64,000 bases of DNA from Caldithrix abyssi DSM 13497 (GTDB lineage: Bacteria > Calditrichota > Calditrichia > Calditrichales > Calditrichaceae). Numbering within the stretch: position 1 is the first letter of the stretch; the number at the start of each line of letters is the position of its first letter. The translations under genes and the position numbers were made by a program. Positions 37,249 to 45,714 of this stretch are shown one piece after another. The notes under the pieces were generated by a model, which saw only the letters and a list, made by a program, of their open reading frames with translations, ran no database searches and was not told the origin of the DNA. The stretch lies in NCBI RefSeq assembly GCF_001886815.1, contig NZ_CP018099.1, forward strand, positions 1,610,501 through 1,674,500. The letters are read 5' to 3'.

Positions 37249-40200
37249 CTATTTTTTCTTTTTTTTGCCCTTTTGTAACTGTGAAAGCACTTTGTCCAGC
37301 TTCTTATTGTCCAGGTTGGCCAGTTCAAAATCCGAGGCGGTTACGCCGCCGGCTTCAGGCGACTGGCAGTGTTCGATTAAGCGGATTAACTCTTCTTTGT
37401 AAATGGAAACGAATGAAGCGATGGTTTCATTTTTAAACCGCCTGTCGCTGAAGTTAAAGGAAAAATTAAGTTGGCCGCCGGTGATCGCGCAGGTCACATC
37501 GATCTGGCTGGCGCGCAACTCCTCCGGATGGCGCTCAGGGCCTTTGTTCTCGCGCGCAGGTTTGAAGATGGAACCTTCGGGCAGAGCCTGGTCGAACTGC
37601 CCCAGATAGTTAAAGGTAAGATCGGCGCGATCCAGACCGTCTAACTGCCGCCGCAGAGAAGGATCGGGATGCAGGTAACGCAGAATGCCGTAGCCAATAC
37701 CGTTGCTCGGAATCTGGCGAATCTGTTCTTTAATGGTTTTGATGGCCTCGCCGGGTTCAGAGGTTCTTTCCAGATTCAGATAAACCGGATAAAGCGAAGT
37801 GAACCAGCCGATGGTCCTGGAGTGATCAACGCCGGGCACGATGTTTTCCCGGCCGTGGCCTTCCATGTTCAAAAGCATGGAACGCCGGCCGTTCCAGCGG
37901 GCAAACGCTCTTACCAGCGCCGTGAGTAAGATGTCGTTAATTTCTGTTTTGTAAACCGGCGGCACGTCTTTGAGCAGCGCTTCGGTTTGTTCTTTGCTTA
38001 GCGAATCGTAAACGCCGGCCGCAAATTTCTCAAGATTCTCGCCCTGCGGAAAATCGGCTTGAATTTTCGGAATCTCTTTTGTGGCAATGGATTTCCAGTA
38101 ATCCAGCTCTTTAAGCAGAGGTTCGCTTTGGGCAAATTCCTTTAATTTTAGAGCCCATTCTTTAAAAGAAGTTGTTTTGGGCGGCAATTGAATTTCTTTG
38201 CCCTGCGCCGCCAGTTGATAGGCCATTTGCAGGTCTTCCAGCAGAATACGCCACGATACGCCGTCCATGGCCAGGTGATGAACGGTGATCAGGATTCGAT
38301 GGGGCAGCGCTCCGGTGTTAAAGTAAGCAATGCGTATTAAGGGCGCTCTGTTCAGGTCGAACGAAGCCTGGAGTTTAGCCGCCTCGTTTTCGATGGCTTT
38401 TTTCTGATCTTCGGCGTTTAGATTTTGCAAATCAAAATAGAAGAAAGGCGGCTCATCGGGCATTTCCGTAAAAAGTTGTTCGGGCGATTTCTGCTTTAAA
38501 TTGAGCTGCAAACGCAGGGCATCGTGGTGCGCCAGCAGGGCGGCGGTCACCTGTTTTAAAAGCTCGGCGTCCAGCTTTTGATGTACTTCCAGAAGCAGCG
38601 ATTGATTCCAGTGCTCCGGATGTTTGAAGTTTTGCTCCACAAACCAGCGCTGGATGGGCGTGAGAGGGGCGGCGCCGGTTACCAGGCCCTGTTCGGCGTG
38701 AATGACCTCCGCTTCCTGTGCAACGGCCGCCAACTGGCGAATGGTCTGGTATTGAAAGATTTGCATGGGCGTGATTTGCAAACCGCGTTGTCTGGCGCGG
38801 GCAATGATTTGAATACTTAAAATGGAATCGCCGCCTAATTCAAAAAAGTTGTCTTCCACGCTGATTGGTTTGATGCCCAGTACCGATTGCCAGACATCGG
38901 ACAAAATCTCTTCTTTTTCATTGGCCGGCGGAACATATTCTCGTTGCTTTTCAACAACCATCTCCGGCGAAAAAGGCAGGGCACGGCGGTCGATTTTGCC
39001 GCTGGGCAGGTATGGAAAAGCGTCTAACACGATGAAAGATGACGGAACCATGTATTCCGGTAATTTTTGTTTGAGCTCGTTTTTAAGTTGAGCAATCTCT
39101 GCATTTTCTTTATCGCGAAGAATGACGTAGGCAATTAAGCGTTTGTTGTTCGGCTGCACCTCGCGTGCCACCACGGCCGCTTCTTTAACCAGCGGAGATT
39201 CCAGCAAAGCGTGCTCGATCTCATCCAGCTCCACGCGAAAACCGCGAATTTTTACCTGATTATCCACGCGGCCGATGAATTCGATGTTGCCATCGTCGCG
39301 CATACGAACCAGATCGCCTGTGCGGTACATGCGTTCGCCCGGATTGGTTGCAAAGGGATCGGCCACAAAGCGTTCGGCCGTCAGGTCTTCACGATTCAGG
39401 TACCCCATGGCCACGCCCAGGCCGCCAATGCACAATTCGCCGGGAATGCCAGGGGGAACCGGCTGCAGGTTGGCGTCGAGCACGTAAGCGCGTGTATTGG
39501 CAATCGGTTTGCCGATGGGAATTTCGCATAATTGTTCAACCTCTTCCACGCTGGTTGGGCATTCAAAAGCGGTAGAAACAATGGTGGTTTCTGTTGGGCC
39601 GTAGGTGTTCAGCGTGCGAATGCGCCCGCCGCCCAGTTCCAGCCACTCTTTGTAGCGTTCGCTGGCCAGCTTGTCGCCGCCTAAAATCAGCAAACGCAAA
39701 CTTTGCGGAATCGGCCGCTGCAGTTGTTTTAATTCGGCCAGCAACTGATGCCAGTAAGCGGTTGGCAAATCTACAATAGTGATGTTTTGTTCTTCGATTA
39801 AATTCAATAGTTGTTCGCCGGAAATGAGCGTTTCGTTGCCGCGCAACACAAGGGTGGCGCCGCTTTGTAAAGTGGGGTAAATTTCCTCCCCGGCCGCGTC
39901 AAAATTGATGGTGGCAAACTGCAGCATGCGATCGTGTTCGCTCAGTTCGAACAGCTCGGCCATGGCCAGATTGTGGTTGACCACGGAACGATGGCTGACC
40001 ATCACGCCCTTGGGCTGCCCGGTGGAACCGGAGGTGTAAATAACATAAGCGGCTTGCTCGGGCGAAACCGAAGGCAGGTCTTTGACTGGCGTTGTCTGCC
40101 AGTCCGCATTTTCGTCTAACGCCAGCAAGGGGACATCTTCAAAATTTACGCGCTCTTTTAAAGAAGATTCGGTAATCAAAAGAGAAATGGCCGCATCGCG

Positions 40201-43200
40201 CACCATGAATTCCAGCCGTTCGCGCGGATAGTTGACGTCCAGCGGAACATAAGCCGCGCCGCTTTTCAAAATGGCCAGCAGGCTTACGATCAAACGGGGA
40301 GAGCGGGAGAGACTGATGCCCACACGCTTGCCTTTACCGATTCCCTGTTTGACCAAAAAGGCGGCCAGGGCGCTGGAAAGACGATTGAGCTCTCCGTAGC
40401 TCATCCGCTCCTGCCCGCTGATCAGGGCCGTTTTTTGCGGATGCGCTTCGGCCTGCACCTCGATCAGATGGTGAATGGCCATCTCCGGAATTTCTCTCGC
40501 CGCCTCCTGCCAGACGCCCTTCAGCGCCTTTAGTTCCTCCTCCGAAACAAGCGATATTTGTTTAAGCGTTTTTTGCGGATGGGAAATCACTTGCTCAACG
40601 ATGAATAAAAAGTGATCGATAAAGCGCCGCATGGTTTGCGCTTTAAACAGATCAGTGTTGTATTCCAGGCTGCCGTTGATGCCGTCTTCCACTTCTGTTA
40701 AGGCCAGCGTTAATTCGAACTGGGAAAGGCCGTTTTCGACCGACATGGGTTCGATGGTAATATCGGAAATCTGTTGCGCCCCGGCAGGCAGATTCTGCAG
40801 CATAAACATGACCTGAAAAAGCGGTGTGTGGGCCACGTCCCGATCGGGCTGAATGGCGTCCACCACCTTTTCGAATGGTAAATCCTGGTGCGCAAAAGCG
40901 CCAAGGGCATAGTCTTTAATCTGCTGCAGAAAATCGTTAACGCTCTGGCTGTTGTCCAGGTCGCCGCGCATGACCAGCGTGTTGACAAAAAAGCCGATCA
41001 GCTTTTCGATTTCCGAACGCGTGCGGTTAGCGACCGGCGTTCCGACGCTGATATCCTGCTGGGCGGTGTACTTATTGAGCAGCAGCATAAAGGCTGACAG
41101 CAGAGTCATGAAAAGCGTCAGATCGTGTTCCTGAGAAAACTCGCGAATCTTTTTGCTCAGGGCCGGATCAATCTTAAAATGTAAATGCGCGCCGTTGTAA
41201 GAGAGCGTTGCCGGCCGCGGAAAATCGGTGGGCAATTGTAAGGGCGGCGAACCGTGTCCTAATTTTTCTTTCCAGAAATTCAGATGTTCTTCTAATACCT
41301 CGCCCTGGAGCCACTGGCGCTGCCAGGCGGCAAAATCGACGTACTGTATTTCCAGCTCGGGCAACGGCGAAGGTTGGCCCTGGCTGAAAGCGCGGTACAG
41401 GGCGCCCACCTCGTTCATTAAAATACCCATCGACCAGCCATCGCTGATAATATGATGCATGTTCAGAATGATGACGTATTCTTCGGGATTGATTTCCAGC
41501 GTCTTCACGCGCACCAGCGGACCGCTTTCCAGGTTAAAAGGCGTTCGCGCTTCGGCAACGATGCAGTCCTCAACGCTTTTTTCGCCGCTTATCTTTTGCC
41601 GTTCGATTTTAATCGGCGATTGTTCTAAAATTTCCACTTTCGGCCTGCCGTCAACCGTTTTAAATACCGTGCGCAGGGTTTCGTGACGGCGGGCGATCTC
41701 GTCCATAACCTGTTGCAACAACTCCACCTTTAAAGGGCCTTTTACGCGGAAGGCGGCAGGGATGTTGTAAGACGCGTCGTCCGGCTGCATCTGGTAAAGG
41801 AACCACAGACGCTGTTGGGCAAAGGAAAGGGGCAGCTCGCCGGATCGATCAATCGGTTTGATGGGCGGCTCTTCTATGCCCGTGCTTTTTCTTTTAAGGT
41901 GGTCTATGGCCTGCCCCAGTTCGCTAACCACCGGATGTTCGAATAAAGTTTTTAACGGCAGGTCAACGCCCAGCGCATCTCGAATGCGCGAAATGAGCTG
42001 CGTGGCCAGCAGCGAATGTCCGCCCAATTCAAAAAAGTGGTCGTTGGAACCGACTTTAGAAATGTTGAGAATTTCGCCGAAAATTTTAGCCAGAGCTTCC
42101 TCAGTGGGCGTTTTGGGAGGCTCGTACTCCCGTTGCAGATCAATGCGGTGCGTCAGCGGATCGGGCAGGGCGCGGCGATCGATTTTGCCGTTGGGCGTTA
42201 GCGGAAATTCATCAAGCGCCACAAAAGCGGAAGGCACCATGTATTCCGGCAGGCTTTCCCGTAAATATTCTCTTAGCTGCTGGCCGTTGACCTGCTGCCC
42301 CTTAACGGGAACAATGTAAGCGGCGATCAGGTTATTGCCCTGAGGATCGCGGGCTGTGGTTACCAGGCAGGCGCGAACCGCAGGATGTCTGGCCAGCAGG
42401 GTTTCGATTTCGCCCAGTTCAATGCGAAAGCCGCGGATCTTGATCTGGTTATCGATGCGGCCGATGTATTCAATGTCGCCATTTGGCAGGAAGCGCCCCA
42501 GGTCTCCGGAACGGTAGAGCCGGGCGTTGGGCTGATCGGAGAATGGATGAGGCACAAATTTTGTTGCGGTTAGCTCTTCGCGCTTCAGATAACCGCGAGC
42601 CAGTCCGGCGCCGCCCACGTGAATTTCACCGGGGATGCCGATGGGCTGCGGCTGGAAGTACTGATCCAGAATGTAAACCTGCAGGTCGGGAATGGGCTCG
42701 CCAATCACGCTGCCCCGCGCCTCTTCCACGTCTTTTAAGGTAAGAGGTCGATAGGTAACGTGTACGGTGGTTTCGGTAATGCCGTACATGTTAATCAACT
42801 GAGGTTGTTGATCGCCGTGCTTTTCGAACCAGGGACGCAGGCTGTTTAATTCCAGCGCTTCGCCGCCAAAAATAATGTAACGTAAATGGGTGGCGTAGGG
42901 CGGCTGGCCGATTAATTCTTCGGCGTGCATGAGCTGTTTAAAAGCGGAAGGCGTTTGATTTAAAACCGTCACCTTTTCATCCAGCAGCAAACGGTAAAAT
43001 TGTTCCGGCGAGCGGCTGATTAACTGCGGCACAATGACCAGCCGTCCGCCGTAGAGCAGCGCTCCCCAGATTTCCCAAACCGAAAAATCGAAAGCATAGC
43101 TGTGAAAAAGGGTCCACACGTCGCTTTCGTTAAAGCGGAACCAGTGGTCGGTGGCCTGAAAAAGACGAACGACATTGTAATGCGTAATTAAGGTGCCTTT

Positions 43201-45147
43201 GGGTTTGCCGGTGGAGCCGGAAGTGTAAATCACGTAAATCAGGTTTTGCGGCCCAACTTTTGTTTGCGGATTGTCGGCGGATCTCTTTTCGATTGCCGGC
43301 CACTCTTCATCCAGTAAAACGGTTTTTTTGCCCTGCAAATTCAGATTGTCTTTTAACGCCGATTGTGTTAAAACGATCTTTGCTTCGGCGTCTTCTAACA
43401 TAAAGGCGATGCGCTCCGGCGGGTAAACCGGATCGATGGGCAGGTAGGCGGCGCCTGCTTTTAAAACGGCTAAAATAGCCACAAGCAAATGCGGCGCCCG
43501 TTCGGAGTAAATGGCGATTAAATCGTCGGGTTGTACGTCGTGTTCCAGCAAATAGTGCGCCAGTTGATTGGCGCGGCGATTTAATTCGCCGTAGGTAATA
43601 TGTTGTCCTTCAAAGGTCAGCGCGGGCCGATCGGCAAATTTTTCAGCCTGCTCTTCAAACCATTGATGGATGCACTTTCCCGGCGGAAAGACGGGCCCCC
43701 TGGGGATCCATTCGTCCAGCAGCAGCTTCTTCTCCCGTTCGGTCAGTAAGTCGAGCCGCGTTACGGGCACGTCAGGTTGTTCCACGGCGGCGCGCAGGAT
43801 TTGCTGAAAATGCGTCAGCATGCGGTCGATGGTGTCTGGTTCAAACAAATCGGTGTCAAATTCCACGTCAAGGGCAAACTCGTCCGCCAGCTCGGCCACG
43901 GTAAGGGTCAAATCGAACTTGGCGTTTTCGTTGCGTAAAGGCAGCGGCTCCACCTTAAGATCGGGCAGCTGTAAGGCGCCGTCCAGCGCGTTCTGGTAAA
44001 CGAACATCACCTGGAACAAAGGCGTGTGGCTCATGCTGCGTTCCGGCTGTAATTCTTCCACCAGCATCTCAAAGGGTAAATCCTGGTTGGAAAAGGCTTC
44101 CAGAGCCATGCTTCGCGTGCGTTCCAGAATTTCTTTAAACGACGGTTCGCCGGAAAGATCGTTACGCAAAACCAGGGTGTTTACAAAAAAACCGATCAGC
44201 CCTTCGGTTTCGGCCCGATTACGGTTGGCGATGGGCGTACCGACGCAGATGTCTTCCTGATTGGAATAACGGTAAAGCAGGGCGTAAAAGGCGCTGAGCA
44301 GAGTCATGAAAAGCGTGGTGTTATTTTGCTGCGCCAGACGACGCACTCTTTCCACGATTTCGCCTTTCAACGCAGCCTGGCGATGACTGCCGCGGTAGGT
44401 TTTAATGGCTGGCCGCGGATGGTCGGTGGGCAGCTCCAGCACCGGCAGGCTGCCGGATAGCTTTTGCTTCCAGTACGGCAGTTGCTTCTCTTTTATTTCG
44501 CCTTCCAGTTTCTTTTTTTGCCAGACCGCAAAATCGGCGTACTGAATTTTAAGCGGCGGTAAAGAGGGCGGTTCATTTTTTACAAATTGATTGTACAATT
44601 GGCTGAATTCATTGACAAAAATGCCCACCGACCAGCCATCGGAAATGATGTGGTGCATGATGATGCTTAAAACGTGTGCATCTTTTTGCAAACGAATTAA
44701 ATGGACGCGCAGCAGGGGACCTTTGCTCAAATCAAATGGTCGGCTGTTTTCGGCTTTGAGTATTTCGTTTAACTTTTTCTCTCGCTCCGCTTCGGGCAAA
44801 TTGGAAAGATCGCTTTCCTCTAACTGAAAAGGACTTTTGGGTGAAACAACCTGCATGGGCGTGCCGTTAATAGTCGTGAAAGTAGTGCGTAAAATTTCGT
44901 GGCGGTCAATGATGGTTTGCAGACTTTGTATTAGGGCAGATTTGTTCAATTTGCCAATCAACTTGACGGCAGCCGGAATGTGGTAAGCCGTGCTTTCCGG
45001 TTCCAATTGTTGCAAAAACCACAGACGCTGCTGGGCGTAAGAGAGCGGAAAAGCGTTGGCCGCTCGCCCTTCTTTTTTGAGTTTAAGCTCTAACAGTTTA
45101 CGTTTTTCCGGCGATAGTTTGGCTAACAGTTTTTCGATATCGGTCAT
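37249..45147 (-). CDS. NRPS, two modules with epimerase, C-A-PCP-C-A-PCP-E
   Basis: This 2632-residue protein starts with a short basic helix ('LLAKLSPEKRKLLELKLKK') and an LCL-type condensation domain (HHIISDGWS). Carrier serines lie near 1044 (GGHS) and 2107. The second reads GGDS, the form that precedes epimerases. The epimerase spans about 2155-2600 ('VHHLAMDGVSWRIL', 'EGHGRENIV', 'RTIGWFTSLYPV', 'NYLGQFD'). Hand-read pockets are DFWNIGMVHK, an exact Thr code, and DAEDIGTIVK, an acidic pocket that may take a basic residue. The second residue should be delivered in the D form. The C-terminus ('GGVTASDFELANLDNKKLDK') looks like a communication-mediating donor and would pair with the next synthetase, encoded at 28722. 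AAGGAAAA precedes the ATG. Confidence 0.97.
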   Translation of the reverse strand: MTDIEKLLAKLSPEKRKLLELKLKKEGRAANAFPLSYAQQRLWFLQQLEPESTAYHIPAAVKLIGKLNKSALIQSLQTIIDRHEILRTTFTTINGTPMQVVSPKSPFQLEESDLSNLPEAEREKKLNEILKAENSRPFDLSKGPLLRVHLIRLQKDAHVLSIIMHHIISDGWSVGIFVNEFSQLYNQFVKNEPPSLPPLKIQYADFAVWQKKKLEGEIKEKQLPYWKQKLSGSLPVLELPTDHPRPAIKTYRGSHRQAALKGEIVERVRRLAQQNNTTLFMTLLSAFYALLYRYSNQEDICVGTPIANRNRAETEGLIGFFVNTLVLRNDLSGEPSFKEILERTRSMALEAFSNQDLPFEMLVEELQPERSMSHTPLFQVMFVYQNALDGALQLPDLKVEPLPLRNENAKFDLTLTVAELADEFALDVEFDTDLFEPDTIDRMLTHFQQILRAAVEQPDVPVTRLDLLTEREKKLLLDEWIPRGPVFPPGKCIHQWFEEQAEKFADRPALTFEGQHITYGELNRRANQLAHYLLEHDVQPDDLIAIYSERAPHLLVAILAVLKAGAAYLPIDPVYPPERIAFMLEDAEAKIVLTQSALKDNLNLQGKKTVLLDEEWPAIEKRSADNPQTKVGPQNLIYVIYTSGSTGKPKGTLITHYNVVRLFQATDHWFRFNESDVWTLFHSYAFDFSVWEIWGALLYGGRLVIVPQLISRSPEQFYRLLLDEKVTVLNQTPSAFKQLMHAEELIGQPPYATHLRYIIFGGEALELNSLRPWFEKHGDQQPQLINMYGITETTVHVTYRPLTLKDVEEARGSVIGEPIPDLQVYILDQYFQPQPIGIPGEIHVGGAGLARGYLKREELTATKFVPHPFSDQPNARLYRSGDLGRFLPNGDIEYIGRIDNQIKIRGFRIELGEIETLLARHPAVRACLVTTARDPQGNNLIAAYIVPVKGQQVNGQQLREYLRESLPEYMVPSAFVALDEFPLTPNGKIDRRALPDPLTHRIDLQREYEPPKTPTEEALAKIFGEILNISKVGSNDHFFELGGHSLLATQLISRIRDALGVDLPLKTLFEHPVVSELGQAIDHLKRKSTGIEEPPIKPIDRSGELPLSFAQQRLWFLYQMQPDDASYNIPAAFRVKGPLKVELLQQVMDEIARRHETLRTVFKTVDGRPKVEILEQSPIKIERQKISGEKSVEDCIVAEARTPFNLESGPLVRVKTLEINPEEYVIILNMHHIISDGWSMGILMNEVGALYRAFSQGQPSPLPELEIQYVDFAAWQRQWLQGEVLEEHLNFWKEKLGHGSPPLQLPTDFPRPATLSYNGAHLHFKIDPALSKKIREFSQEHDLTLFMTLLSAFMLLLNKYTAQQDISVGTPVANRTRSEIEKLIGFFVNTLVMRGDLDNSQSVNDFLQQIKDYALGAFAHQDLPFEKVVDAIQPDRDVAHTPLFQVMFMLQNLPAGAQQISDITIEPMSVENGLSQFELTLALTEVEDGINGSLEYNTDLFKAQTMRRFIDHFLFIVEQVISHPQKTLKQISLVSEEELKALKGVWQEAAREIPEMAIHHLIEVQAEAHPQKTALISGQERMSYGELNRLSSALAAFLVKQGIGKGKRVGISLSRSPRLIVSLLAILKSGAAYVPLDVNYPRERLEFMVRDAAISLLITESSLKERVNFEDVPLLALDENADWQTTPVKDLPSVSPEQAAYVIYTSGSTGQPKGVMVSHRSVVNHNLAMAELFELSEHDRMLQFATINFDAAGEEIYPTLQSGATLVLRGNETLISGEQLLNLIEEQNITIVDLPTAYWHQLLAELKQLQRPIPQSLRLLILGGDKLASERYKEWLELGGGRIRTLNTYGPTETTIVSTAFECPTSVEEVEQLCEIPIGKPIANTRAYVLDANLQPVPPGIPGELCIGGLGVAMGYLNREDLTAERFVADPFATNPGERMYRTGDLVRMRDDGNIEFIGRVDNQVKIRGFRVELDEIEHALLESPLVKEAAVVAREVQPNNKRLIAYVILRDKENAEIAQLKNELKQKLPEYMVPSSFIVLDAFPYLPSGKIDRRALPFSPEMVVEKQREYVPPANEKEEILSDVWQSVLGIKPISVEDNFFELGGDSILSIQIIARARQRGLQITPMQIFQYQTIRQLAAVAQEAEVIHAEQGLVTGAAPLTPIQRWFVEQNFKHPEHWNQSLLLEVHQKLDAELLKQVTAALLAHHDALRLQLNLKQKSPEQLFTEMPDEPPFFYFDLQNLNAEDQKKAIENEAAKLQASFDLNRAPLIRIAYFNTGALPHRILITVHHLAMDGVSWRILLEDLQMAYQLAAQGKEIQLPPKTTSFKEWALKLKEFAQSEPLLKELDYWKSIATKEIPKIQADFPQGENLEKFAAGVYDSLSKEQTEALLKDVPPVYKTEINDILLTALVRAFARWNGRRSMLLNMEGHGRENIVPGVDHSRTIGWFTSLYPVYLNLERTSEPGEAIKTIKEQIRQIPSNGIGYGILRYLHPDPSLRRQLDGLDRADLTFNYLGQFDQALPEGSIFKPARENKGPERHPEELRASQIDVTCAITGGQLNFSFNFSDRRFKNETIASFVSIYKEELIRLIEHCQSPEAGGVTASDFELANLDNKKLDKVLSQLQKGKKKKK

Positions 45148-45168
45148 GGTTTTCCTTAATAAATTAAA

Positions 45169-45193
45169 AATTACGAATTACGAATTACGAATT
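45169..45193. repeat. Left inverted repeat of the four-helix-bundle cassette
   Basis: 25 bases (AATTACG repeated three times, then AATT), a 7-bp-period direct repeat that is the exact reverse complement of 45677-45701. It lies 22 bases upstream of the NRPS start codon at 45147. Confidence 0.85.
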
Positions 45194-45282
45194 TTTCCGA
45201 TTCTTCAGGTAATTCAATCCACCAAAATAATATTACATTATTTTTAAATTCCAGGGCATTTTAAAAAACATTTCCCTTTGTG

Positions 45283-45639
45283 TTAAAGTTTTTTTTGTAT
45301 TGTTAATTGAATAGAACCTAAAATCCGTAATAATTCATCGCAATCTTCGAGTAATTGTTTAGCCGTCTCTGCATTTAGATAACCACTGTCTCGCAATAGT
45401 CGAATCCAGTAGTGGGTCTCTCTGCTTTCTTTGTAAGCAATTGAAAGTTTGGCATAAAAATCTTTTTTTGATTGGCCCCCAATTGCTTCTTCAATATTGG
45501 CCCCTATTGATGTTCCGCTTCTTAATAGTTGTTTAGAAAGTAAAAATTCTCTTTTCTCCTCTTGAAGAAATTTGTAAATGTTAATAATCTTTAATGCGAA
45601 CTGGTAACTTTTATTACGAATTAAATTATTCTCTTTCAT
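45283..45639 (-). CDS. Four-helix-bundle protein (S23/IVP family)
   Basis: This 118-residue protein is recognisable by 'KSYQFALKIINIYKFLQ', 'LLSKQLLRSGTSIGANIEEA' and 'YKESRETHYWIRLLRDSGYL', the hallmark segments of the four-helix-bundle family. That family was named from ORFs in 23S rRNA intervening sequences and is related to Avd, the accessory protein of diversity-generating retroelements. Family members are widespread and mostly of unknown function. There is no rRNA gene or reverse transcriptase in this window. The gene is bounded by exact 25-bp inverted repeats and fills the gap between two NRPS genes, so it looks like an inserted small cassette. AGG lies about ten bases before the ATG. 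Downstream, 45194-45282 is AT-rich without a clear terminator. Confidence 0.88.
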   Translation of the reverse strand: MKENNLIRNKSYQFALKIINIYKFLQEEKREFLLSKQLLRSGTSIGANIEEAIGGQSKKDFYAKLSIAYKESRETHYWIRLLRDSGYLNAETAKQLLEDCDELLRILGSIQLTIQKKL

Positions 45640-45676
45640 GTTTAAATACCTACTTTTACACTGAATTCAAAATCGT

Positions 45677-45701
45677 AATTCGTAATTCGTAATTCGTAAT
45701 T
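45677..45701. repeat. Right inverted repeat of the four-helix-bundle cassette
   Basis: 25 bases (AATTCGT repeated three times, then AATT), the exact reverse complement of 45169-45193; an imperfect extra unit precedes it. It lies 13 bases past the stop codon of the NRPS gene that ends at 45715. The two repeats delimit a 533-bp cassette. Confidence 0.85.
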
Positions 45702-45714
45702 TAAATTGAACGCT

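Noticed and set aside
45283-45639. Avd-type accessory gene of a diversity-generating retroelement
   Set aside because: The protein family is related, but there is no reverse transcriptase, template repeat or variable-repeat target in the window.
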